NCBI RefSeq assembly: GCF_014055025.1
Contig: NZ_CP059571.1
Coordinates: 558,001-622,000, forward strand
DNA from: Neisseria bacilliformis
GTDB taxonomy: Bacteria > Pseudomonadota > Gammaproteobacteria > Burkholderiales > Neisseriaceae
Direction of reading: 5' to 3'
Length of the DNA: 64,000 bases
The notes beneath the pieces are model-generated. The model saw only the letters and a program-made list of their open reading frames with translations, did not search any database and had not been told where the DNA came from. Below are positions 46,778-55,245 of the stretch, in pieces. Each line of letters starts with the position of its first letter. The stretch's first letter is position 1. Made by a program: the position numbers and the translations under genes.

Positions 46778-47875
46778 TTACGGATAGCAGCCGCAGCCGA
46801 GGATGCAGGCTTGGCGCGCGCCGGTGGCCTGCGGGGGGTTGCTCGGGATTTTGCGCACCCAGCAGGCGGCCAGCCAGGCGAAGGCGGCGGCTTCGACCTG
46901 CTGGGGAGCGAGGCCGAGGGCGGCGGTGGACTGGATTTCGGCGTGCGGCAGGCGGCAGGCCAGTTCGGCCATGATGACGGGGTTGCGCACGCCGCCGCCG
47001 CAGACGTAGAGGCGGCGGCTTTCGGGTGCGGTGCGGCGGATGTCGGCGGCGGCGGTTTCCGCGGTGAAGGCGGCCAGAGTGCGCAGTACGTCGTGCGGGT
47101 TTTCGCCGCCGTTCAGGCGTTCGAGCAGGTAGGCGGGGGCGAAGAGTTCGCGGCCGGTGCTTTTGGGCGGTGTTTGTGCGAAATAGGGGTGGTCGAGCAG
47201 GCGGTTGAGCAGTTCGGGCAGGATGCGGCCTTGCGCGGCCTTTTCGCCGTTGTGGTCGTAGGGCTGCTGCCAGATGCGCTGTGTCCATGCGTCGGCAAGC
47301 ATGTTGCCCGGGCCGGTGTCGAAGCCGAAGGCGGGGGCGTCGGGCGGCAGGACGCTGATGTTGGCAATGCCGCCGATGTTGAGCACGGCGCGGGTTTCGT
47401 CTGGCGCGGCAAACACGGCCTGGTGGAAGGCGGGCACGAGGGGCGCGCCCTGGCCGCCTGCGGCGATGTCGCGGCTGCGGAAGTCGCCGACGGCGGTGAT
47501 GCCGGTGAGTTCGGCCAAAAGCGGCAGGTCGGCGAGTTGGACGCTGTATCCGTGTTCGGGGGCGTGGCGCACGGTTTGGCCGTGGCAGCCGAGGGCGGTG
47601 ATGGCGGCGGGGGTGAGGTTTTGTTCGGACAGCAGGTTTTGCACGACGCGGGCGTAGAGGCGGGAGAGTTCCTGTGCGAGCAGGCGGCTGCGGTGGATTT
47701 CGTCTGTGCCGCTGTTTTGCAAGGCGAGCAGGTCGTTTTTCAGGCGGCCTGTGTAGGGAAGGAAGCTGTGCGCGTCGGCGGACAGGAAGCGGCTGCCGTC
47801 CATGCGGACGAGTACGGCATCCGCGCCGTCCATGCTGGTGCCGGACATGATGCCGATGTAGAGCTGGGTGGTCAT
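46778..47875 (-). CDS. anmK: Anhydro-N-acetylmuramic acid kinase
   Basis: A 365-residue sugar kinase that hydrolyses and phosphorylates 1,6-anhydro-MurNAc in cell-wall recycling. IGIMSGTSMDGADAVLVRMDG, LGCHGQTVRHAPEHGYSVQL, DFRSRDIAAGGQGAPLVPAFH, LNIGGIANIS and FDTGPGNMLADAW are family motifs. The start MTTQLYIGIMSG at 47875 is preferred; the longer frame upstream is a translation of repeats. A DUS inside encodes YTGRLKND. Confidence 0.95.
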   Translation of the reverse strand: MTTQLYIGIMSGTSMDGADAVLVRMDGSRFLSADAHSFLPYTGRLKNDLLALQNSGTDEIHRSRLLAQELSRLYARVVQNLLSEQNLTPAAITALGCHGQTVRHAPEHGYSVQLADLPLLAELTGITAVGDFRSRDIAAGGQGAPLVPAFHQAVFAAPDETRAVLNIGGIANISVLPPDAPAFGFDTGPGNMLADAWTQRIWQQPYDHNGEKAAQGRILPELLNRLLDHPYFAQTPPKSTGRELFAPAYLLERLNGGENPHDVLRTLAAFTAETAAADIRRTAPESRRLYVCGGGVRNPVIMAELACRLPHAEIQSTAALGLAPQQVEAAAFAWLAACWVRKIPSNPPQATGARQACILGCGCYP

Positions 47876-48250
47876 AAAGGAGAGGCCGTCTGAACACGGC
47901 GGGGCGGGACAATCGGGCGCGTATTGTAGCGCGGTTGGCGGCTTGGGGAGGGGCGGCTTTTGCCGTTCGGGTAGGGTGTGTGGCGCAAGACACGCACGCG
48001 GTTTGGCTTTTTGGGGAAGGGCGCAGATTGGTCGGGCGGCGGGGAACGCGTGCGTCGCCTTGGGGCAACACACCCTACCTTGTCGGCCACGGGCGTTTTG
48101 GGGAGGCGGCTTGCCGATAAGGTTTGAGGCCGTCTGAAAACGAAGTTTCGACGCAGCCAAAAACGGATTTTGTTTTTTCAGACGGCCTTTAAGCAGAAAA
48201 AAGGTATGCGCCATACGCATACCTTTTTGTTTCGACCTTAGTTGCGGTGT
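47876..48250. repeat. Repeat island between anmK and cytochrome c5
   Basis: It contains two CACGCGGTT-family repeats in opposite orientation (47971-48004 and 48045-48078), an inverted DUS pair (about 48126-48188) and the intrinsic terminator 48198-48228. No gene. Confidence 0.7.
48198..48228. terminator. Non-DUS intrinsic terminator after cytochrome c5
   Basis: AAAAAGGTATGCG (48198-48210) pairs with CGCATACCTTTTT (48216-48228) around a 5-nt loop. The A and T tails make it work on either strand; it lies 22 bp beyond the leftward cytochrome gene. It is one of the few terminators here that is not built from DUS. Confidence 0.85.
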
Positions 48251-49123
48251 TTAGAATTTGCCGCCGGAGGAGTTCACCATGTAGGTAACGGCCGCTTTGA
48301 CTTCGTCGTCGGAGAGGGCTTCGTTGCCGCCTTTGGCGGGCATCATGCCTTTGTCGGTGAAGCCTTCGATGGCGTGTTTGAACAGGGTGTCTTTGCCTTT
48401 TTTGATGCGCGGCGCCCATTCGTCGTTGTGGGTGATGCGCGGGGTGTCGGGGATGGCGGAGGTGGCGGCGTGGCAGCCGAAGCACAGGCCGTCGAACACT
48501 TTTTTGCCTTCGGCCATCACGTCCGCGCCGGCGGCGGCGGGTGCGTCGGCTTTGGTGTCTTTCGCGCCTTCGGCCGGGGCGGAGGCTGCGCCGGAAGCGG
48601 CGGCTTCGGATGCACCGGAGGCGGGTGCGGCGGCCGGGGCTGCGTCGGGATCGGGGAAGTTGCCGCCGGACTGGTTGGCCATGTAGACGATGGCGCGTTT
48701 GAGTTCGAGCTCGGTCAGGTCGGACTGGCCGCCTTTGGCAGGCATGGCGTTAAAGCCGTTCCAGGCGTGGTCGAACAGGGTTTGCAGACCCTGGGCGATG
48801 CGCGGCGCCCAGTCGGCGTTGTGGGTGATTTTCGGGGCGTTGGGGGTTGCGCTGTCGGCACCGTGGCACTGGATGCAGACTTTGGCGAAGATTTTGTCGC
48901 CTTTGCGTTCGCCGACGGGCACGCCGTCGCCTTCGGTGATCGCGCCCTGGGGCTGGATGCGGGTTTGGACGGCGGCGGCGGTGGATTGTTCTACTGTGCC
49001 GGGCTGGTAGCCGCTGGTGGCCAGGCGGACGAGAAAGAAGAGGGTGGCCAAAAGGATGACGATGCCGCCGATGAGGTTGAACAGGGCGGAACCGCGGGCG
49101 TTTCTGGTGGAGGGTTGGTACAT
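48251..49123 (-). CDS. Di-haem cytochrome c5
   Basis: The 290-residue protein has an N-terminal membrane anchor (LFNLIGGIVILLATLFFLVRLA) and two cytochrome c domains, each with one haem site: CIQCH (about residue 83) with axial Met in NAMPAKGG, and CFGCH (about 215) with GMMPAKGG. A linker of about 45 residues rich in Ala, Ser, Pro and Glu joins them. In Neisseria such a membrane-bound di-haem c5 passes electrons from bc1 to cbb3 oxidase and, in N. meningitidis, to nitrite reductase. The low-complexity linker fits known O-glycosylation sites of Neisseria periplasmic proteins; whether this one is modified is inference. Confidence 0.9.
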   Translation of the reverse strand: MYQPSTRNARGSALFNLIGGIVILLATLFFLVRLATSGYQPGTVEQSTAAAVQTRIQPQGAITEGDGVPVGERKGDKIFAKVCIQCHGADSATPNAPKITHNADWAPRIAQGLQTLFDHAWNGFNAMPAKGGQSDLTELELKRAIVYMANQSGGNFPDPDAAPAAAPASGASEAAASGAASAPAEGAKDTKADAPAAAGADVMAEGKKVFDGLCFGCHAATSAIPDTPRITHNDEWAPRIKKGKDTLFKHAIEGFTDKGMMPAKGGNEALSDDEVKAAVTYMVNSSGGKF

Positions 49124-49343
49124 GTTTTAAGCCTCGCCGTTTTTGGTTGTGGTGGTTTGTGGTGGGGATTTGTTATGCGTTAATATCAATTAACATTAAT
49201 TTGCGGATTATACTGAATCGGCCATGTCTTTCCAATCTTTAAAGTTTGGCTTACCTCAAAAAAACTGTGGAAACGGCCGTGTGTTGCAAAGGCGGGCGCG
49301 GATTTTGCCAAACGCGGGAATTGTGGGATAATGCGCGGCTTCC

Positions 49344-49419
49344 GTACCCGTAGCTCAGTTGGAAGAGTGTCGGTTTCCGAAGCCGAAGGTCGCTGGTTCG
49401 ATCCCAGTCGGGTGCGCCA
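49344..49419 (+). tRNA. tRNA-Arg (anticodon CCG)
   Basis: A 76-nt cloverleaf: acceptor GTACCCG/CGGGTGC (one G-U pair), D-arm GCTC...GAGT, anticodon stem TCGGT/GCCGA with loop TTCCGAA (anticodon CCG, reading CGG arginine codons), variable loop AGGTC, T-arm GCTGG TTCGATC CCAGT, discriminator G and encoded CCA. A GGATAATG box about 12 bp before it is a likely -10. A DUS hairpin terminator follows. Confidence 0.96.
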
Positions 49420-49430
49420 TATCCGTTCAA

Positions 49431-49467
49431 AAGGCCGTCTGAAAACCTGTTTTCAGACGGCCTTTTT
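49431..49467 (+). terminator. DUS terminator after tRNA-Arg
   Basis: AAGGCCGTCTGAAAAC (49431-49446) pairs with its complement (49449-49464) around a 2-nt loop and is followed by TTTTCC. Confidence 0.8.
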
Positions 49468-49702
49468 CCTGTCCGCGCGGCCGTGCGAGCATTCTGTGCT
49501 TGCCTGCGGCGCGGGTTTGCGTTATCTTATGCGCCCTTTACTTTTTTAAACACTTTGCGCTCCAATCCGATTTGGAAGCCCGCCAGCTGTCGCCGGTCAT
49601 CCGTTCGCGTACCCTAAACCGCCGTTCGGAAATCCGCCATTACCCTTGTATTGCGAAGCCCGGGTTTGTTATCGGTTTGCAGGCAGAATAAAAGAGGCCG
49701 TC

Positions 49703-51478
49703 ATGCAATTATCAGGTGCACAAATCCTTGTGCAGAGTCTGAAAGCGGAAAACGTGGAATACGTTTTCGGCTATCCCGGCGGCGCGGTGTTGGAAATCTA
49801 CGACGCGCTGTTCCAATTAAACAAGTTCAAACACATTCTGGTACGCCACGAGCAGGCTGCGGTGCACGCCGCCGACGCCTATGCCCGCGTCAGCGGCAAG
49901 GTGGGCGTGGCTCTGGTTACGTCCGGCCCGGGCGCGACCAACGCCATCACCGGCATCGCCACGGCGTATTCCGATTCGATTCCGCTGGTGGTGATTTCCG
50001 GCCAGGTCGGCTCGCCCGCCATCGGCTCGGACGCGTTCCAGGAAATCGACATGGTGGGCGTGTCGCGCCCGTGCGTAAAGCACAATTTCCTGGTTACCGA
50101 CATCAACGATCTGACCGTTACGGTGAAAAAAGCCTTCCAAATCGCCCGCACGGGGCGGCCGGGGCCGGTGGTGATCGACATCGCCAAGGACGTTACGCAG
50201 GCGATGGCCAAATTCAGCTATCCGCAGGAAGACATTTTCATCCGCTCCTACCAGCCGGTGCTCAACGGGCACACGGGGCAGATTAAAAAGGCGGTGCAGA
50301 TGCTGGCGGCGGCCAAACGCCCCGTGGTGTATTTCGGCGGCGGCGTGGTGCTGGGCAACGCCGCGCAGGAGCTGGCCGATTTCGTCCGCCTCACCGGCGC
50401 GCCCTGCACGGCGACGCTGATGGGCTTGGGCGGCTATCCGTCCGGCGACAGGCAGTATCTGGGCATGCTGGGCATGCACGGCACATACGAAGCCAATCTG
50501 GCGATGCAGAATGCCGACGTGGTGCTGGCCGTGGGCGCGCGTTTCGACGACCGTGTGGTGTCCGTGCCGGCGAAGTTTCTCGAGAAACCGAAAAAAATCA
50601 TCCATATCGACATCGATCCTTCCAGCATTTCCAAGCGCGTCCACGCCGACGTGCCGATTGTGGGCGACGTGAAAAACGTGCTGCGCGAGATGGCCGCCCT
50701 GTGGCGCAAGCAGGAATTGCAGGCCAATGAAGCTGCGCTGGCAAAATGGTGGCAGGACATCGAATCCTGGCGCGCGCGCAACTGCCTGCTGCTGCCCGAG
50801 AGCGACGTGATTCTGCCGCAGATGGTGGTGAAAACGCTGGCCGAAGTAACCGGCGGCGACGCCGTCATCACCTCCGACGTCGGCCAGCACCAAATGTTCG
50901 CCGCCCAGTTTTACCCGTTCAAACGCCCGCGCCAGTGGCTCAATTCCGGCGGGCAGGGCACGATGGGCGTCGGCCTGCCCTATGCGATGGGCGCGTATCT
51001 GGCCGACCGGTCAAAAGACGTGTGCTGCATCACCGGCGAAGGCTCGATCCAGATGAACATCCAGGAATTGTCTACCTGTTTCCAATACCGCCTGCCGATC
51101 AAAACCGTCTGCCTGAACAACGGCTATCTGGGCATGGTGCGCCAGTGGCAGGAGCTTTATTACGGCGAGCGCGAGTCGGAAACCTATTTCTCCTCGCTGC
51201 CCGATTTCGTGAAGCTGGCCGAAGCCTACGGCCATGTCGGCATGAGGATAGAAAAGCCCGCCGACGTCGAAGGCGCGCTGCGCGAAGCCCTAGCCCTGAA
51301 AGACCGTTTTGTGTTCATGGACTTCATCACCGACAAAAAACAAAACGTCTTCCCCATGGTGGGCAACGGCAAGGGTCTGGACGAAATGGTGCTGCCGCCG
51401 CACATGCGCGAGCGCAAGGCCGACAGCGACGTGAACGACGTCCACGACAGACACTACGACACAAGGAGCGTGCCATGA
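49703..51478 (+). CDS. ilvB: Acetolactate synthase, large subunit
   Basis: The 591-residue ThDP enzyme condenses pyruvate with pyruvate or 2-ketobutyrate, first step for valine, leucine and isoleucine. The N-terminal glutamate site is in VRHEQAAVHAADAYARVSG, the FAD region in GARFDDRV, and the ThDP/Mg motif in CITGEGSIQMNIQELSTC...NNGYLGMV. The start MQLSGAQIL at 49703 has AAAGAGG at suitable spacing. Its stop overlaps ilvH (ATGA). The symbol ilvI is used in some annotations. Confidence 0.95.
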   Translation: MQLSGAQILVQSLKAENVEYVFGYPGGAVLEIYDALFQLNKFKHILVRHEQAAVHAADAYARVSGKVGVALVTSGPGATNAITGIATAYSDSIPLVVISGQVGSPAIGSDAFQEIDMVGVSRPCVKHNFLVTDINDLTVTVKKAFQIARTGRPGPVVIDIAKDVTQAMAKFSYPQEDIFIRSYQPVLNGHTGQIKKAVQMLAAAKRPVVYFGGGVVLGNAAQELADFVRLTGAPCTATLMGLGGYPSGDRQYLGMLGMHGTYEANLAMQNADVVLAVGARFDDRVVSVPAKFLEKPKKIIHIDIDPSSISKRVHADVPIVGDVKNVLREMAALWRKQELQANEAALAKWWQDIESWRARNCLLLPESDVILPQMVVKTLAEVTGGDAVITSDVGQHQMFAAQFYPFKRPRQWLNSGGQGTMGVGLPYAMGAYLADRSKDVCCITGEGSIQMNIQELSTCFQYRLPIKTVCLNNGYLGMVRQWQELYYGERESETYFSSLPDFVKLAEAYGHVGMRIEKPADVEGALREALALKDRFVFMDFITDKKQNVFPMVGNGKGLDEMVLPPHMRERKADSDVNDVHDRHYDTRSVP

Positions 51479-51966
51479 GACACATCTTATCCGTGCTGAT
51501 GGAAAACGAATCGGGCGCGATGAGCCGCGTGGTCGGCCTGTTTTCCGCGCGCGGCTACAACATCGACTCGCTCTCCGTGTCCGCCACCGAAGACCCCACC
51601 CTCTCGCGCATGACCATCGTTACCCAGGGCAGCGGCGTGGTCATCGAGCAAATCACCAAGCAGCTCAACAAACTGATCGAAGTGGTGAAAGTGGTCGATT
51701 TGAACGAAAGCCGTTTTGTCGAGCGCGAGCTGATGCTGGTAAAAGTGCGCGCGCTGGGCAAAGACCGCGACGAAATCCTGCGCCTTGCCGAAATCTATCG
51801 CGGCCACATCGTCGATGTCAGCGAAAAAAGCTACACCGTCGAAGTAACCGGCACCACGGAAAAACTCGATTCCTTCCTCGAAGCCGCCGGAGGCCACCTG
51901 ATACTCGAGACCGTGCGCACCGGCGCGGCCGGCATCGGGCGCGGCGAGAGGATTTTGAAAATCTGA
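51475..51966 (+). CDS. ilvH: Acetolactate synthase, small regulatory subunit
   Basis: A 163-residue protein with an N-terminal ACT domain (MRHILSVLMENESGAMSRVVGLFSARGYNI) that binds valine for feedback control, and the C-terminal domain ELMLVKVRALGKDRDEILRLAEIYRG. It activates the large subunit. The ribosome site AAGGAG lies in the end of ilvB, and the four-base overlap couples their translation. Confidence 0.95.
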   Translation: MRHILSVLMENESGAMSRVVGLFSARGYNIDSLSVSATEDPTLSRMTIVTQGSGVVIEQITKQLNKLIEVVKVVDLNESRFVERELMLVKVRALGKDRDEILRLAEIYRGHIVDVSEKSYTVEVTGTTEKLDSFLEAAGGHLILETVRTGAAGIGRGERILKI

Positions 51967-52052
51967 TTTTTCAGACGGCCTCAAAGGCGTTGAGGCCGTC
52001 TGAAAACATCCGCCCCGCCGCTTTCCAACCATCCGATACAAGGAGCGTATCC

Positions 52053-52355
52053 ATGAGCAACATCAAAATCGCGGCAACCATCGCCGTCCGTCCCGAACAC
52101 CGCGCCGAGCTGCTTGCCGTCTTCACCGCACTGGTGTCCGCCAGCCGCAGCGAAGAGGGCAACCTGCGCTACGACCTGCACCAAGACCTGAACGACGAAA
52201 ACCGCTTCGTCTTCTTTGAAAACTGGCGCGACCGGGCCGCCGTGGACAGCCACAACGCCAGCGCGCATTTCCAAAACTTCCTCAAAGCCATCGACGGCAA
52301 AACCCAAGCCGTAGACATCGTGCTGCTGAAAGACGTGTCCGACAACGGCAACTGA
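52053..52355 (+). CDS. Antibiotic-biosynthesis-monooxygenase (ABM) domain protein
   Basis: A 100-residue single ABM domain (IKIAATIAVRPEHRAELLAVF, LVSASRSEEGNLRYDLHQDL, FVFFENWRDRAAVDSH, SAHFQNFL), similar to YgiN quinol monooxygenase and LsrG. These are small dimeric ferredoxin-like enzymes or degradative isomerases; the substrate is unknown. It sits between ilvH and ilvC with AAGGAG before the start and a DUS before that, and shares the operon direction. Confidence 0.85.
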   Translation: MSNIKIAATIAVRPEHRAELLAVFTALVSASRSEEGNLRYDLHQDLNDENRFVFFENWRDRAAVDSHNASAHFQNFLKAIDGKTQAVDIVLLKDVSDNGN

Positions 52356-53408
<1,053 letters not shown>

Positions 53409-53943
53409 ACCGCTGCTTTGAATAGAAAGAGGCCGTCTGAAAACCGTGTTGCAAGGTTTCCAGACGGCCTCTGCTGTTAAGGTAGGGTGTGTCGCCCCAA
53501 GGCGACGCACGCGTTTTCGGAGTTTGCGGGAAGCGTGAGGATTGGTTGCATAGGATAGACCGCGTGCGTGGCTTGCGCCACACACCCTACCTTAGCGGCG
53601 GAGGCTGTCTAAAAAACGGAATATGCTTTTCAGACGGCCTCTTGTTTCTCAAATGTCCGCGCCGCCGCTGTTTTCCAAAGGCTCTTGCGTTTCCGCCGCA
53701 CTCCGAAAACTGCGTGCGTGGCTGCGCCACACACCCTACCTAACGATGGAGACCGTCTGAAAATTCGTTTTCAGACGGCCTTTTTGTATGCGCGGCGGGT
53801 CAGCGTCGTAGGTCGGATTCTTGAATCCGACGTTTTCCACAGAATCATCCGGTCGCGCAGGATGTCGGATACAAGTATCCGACCTACGATCTCTGAAAAA
53901 GCGTTTTGACGTTTTTCAGACGGCCTCTCTGTCTGCGCGGGTG
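53409..53943. repeat. Repeat island between ilvC and ntrX
   Basis: The 535 bp hold the ilvC terminator (53429-53471), CACGCGGTT-family repeats at 53482-53515, 53559-53590 and 53710-53739, DUS hairpins (about 53757-53782) and a variant GTAG palindrome pair with GTCGGAT arms (53808-53831 and 53864-53887). No gene. Confidence 0.75.
53429..53471 (+). terminator. DUS terminator after ilvC
   Basis: GAGGCCGTCTGAAAACC (53429-53445) pairs with GGTTTCCAGACGGCCTC (53455-53471); one mismatch shows the right half is a decayed DUS (CCAGACGG). Confidence 0.7.
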
Positions 53944-55245
53944 TCAGTTTTCTTCGCTTTCGGTGTCGGCTGCGTCGCTTTTGCCCTGGCGGCGGGAGAA
54001 CTGGATGCCGAGTTGTTTGAGTTTGCGGTAGAGGTGGGTGCGCTCCAAGCCGACTTTTTGGGCGACGCGGCTCATGTTTTGGCCTTCCTGCGAGATGTGG
54101 TACTCGAAGTAGCGGCGTTCGAGTTCTTCGCGCAGTTCGCGCAGGGGGAGGTTGAAGTCGAGGCCGGCGGTGTTGTCGTCGGGGGTTTGCGCACGGGTGC
54201 GGCCGAGGAGGGCGGCGGCGGCGGTTTCGTCGATTTCGTTTTGTCCGGCGGCGAGGATGAGGTCGCGCACGGTGTCGTGCAGTTGGGCGTAGTTGCCCGG
54301 CCAGGTGTGCTGGCGCAGTTGGGCGAGCGCGCCGGGGGTGAAGGCGGCGACGGGGATTTTCTGGGTTTCAGACAGTTCGGCGGCGATGCGGGCGATGAGG
54401 AAGGGGATGTCGTCGGCTTGGGCGCGCAGGGGGGGGATGCGGATGCACAGGCCGGAGAGGAGGGCGGCGAGGCGGCCGTCGTGGGCGGGGTGTTCGAGCA
54501 TTTCTTCGGGGAGGAGGGTGCTGGGGCAGATGATGCGGACGTTTTGTTTGTCGGCTTTGCCCAAGAGCAGGAGGATGCCTTGCTGGATGTTTTTGCTGTA
54601 TTGGGCGATGTCGTGGAGGAAGAGGACGCCGCCTGCGGCTTTTTGCAGCAGTTCGGCGGGGGTGTCGACGATGTGTTCGGTTTTTTCGGGCACAACCCAA
54701 GGGGTGCCGGCTTTGTGGAAGTAGCGGGCGACAGTTTCAAAGGGGGAGCCGGCTTCGCCGCAGAGGAGGACGGAGCCGCTTTGGCGGACGGCGGTTTCGA
54801 TGCGGCGGTTCATTTCCTGGACGGCGGGGCTGTTGCCGAGGCGGTCGAGGGAGGGGCCGGCGGCGGTCTGCATTTCGCCGTATTTGAGGGCGCGTTCGAC
54901 GGTAGCGAGGAGTTTTTTGAGGGCGATGGGTTTTTCAAGGAAGTCCATCGCGCCGATTTTGGTGGCTTCTACGGCGGTGTCGATGCTGGCGTGGCCGCTC
55001 ATCATGACGACGGGCATGGTGAGCTGGCCGTTTTTGGCCCATTCTTTGAGGAGGGTGATGCCGTCGCAGTCGGGCATCCAGATGTCGAGCAGCACCATGG
55101 CGGGGCGGGTGCGGTTGCGCAGGCGGCGGGCTTCTTCGGCGTTTTCGGCAAGGGCGACGGTGTAGCCTTCGTCTTGCAGGATGTCGGAGAGGAGGTCGCG
55201 GATGCCGATTTCGTCGTCCACAATCAGGATGTCGTTACTTCTCAT
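53944..55245 (-). CDS. ntrX: NtrX-type response regulator with a degenerate AAA+ domain
   Basis: The 433-residue protein has a receiver domain (VDDEIG, phospho-acceptor in LLDIWMPDCDG, K in FLEKPIALK), a shrunken central domain and a Fis-type helix-turn-helix (NMSRVAQKVGLERTHLYRKLKQLG). In normal NtrX the centre is a sigma-54-activating ATPase. Here Walker A reads GEAGSPFE instead of GESGTGKE, Walker B reads FLHDIA instead of FLDEIA, and the GAFTGA loop that contacts sigma-54 is absent. It should bind DNA but not activate by the usual mechanism, consistent with the lack of functional RpoN in Neisseria. It overlaps ntrY by 11 bp. Confidence 0.88.
   Translation of the reverse strand: MRSNDILIVDDEIGIRDLLSDILQDEGYTVALAENAEEARRLRNRTRPAMVLLDIWMPDCDGITLLKEWAKNGQLTMPVVMMSGHASIDTAVEATKIGAMDFLEKPIALKKLLATVERALKYGEMQTAAGPSLDRLGNSPAVQEMNRRIETAVRQSGSVLLCGEAGSPFETVARYFHKAGTPWVVPEKTEHIVDTPAELLQKAAGGVLFLHDIAQYSKNIQQGILLLLGKADKQNVRIICPSTLLPEEMLEHPAHDGRLAALLSGLCIRIPPLRAQADDIPFLIARIAAELSETQKIPVAAFTPGALAQLRQHTWPGNYAQLHDTVRDLILAAGQNEIDETAAAALLGRTRAQTPDDNTAGLDFNLPLRELREELERRYFEYHISQEGQNMSRVAQKVGLERTHLYRKLKQLGIQFSRRQGKSDAADTESEEN

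Noticed and set aside
49470-49702. Attenuator leader peptide rich in branched-chain codons before ilvB
   Set aside because: No short ORF with a run of Leu, Val or Ile codons and no terminator/antiterminator pair could be seen apart from the tRNA's DUS hairpin.
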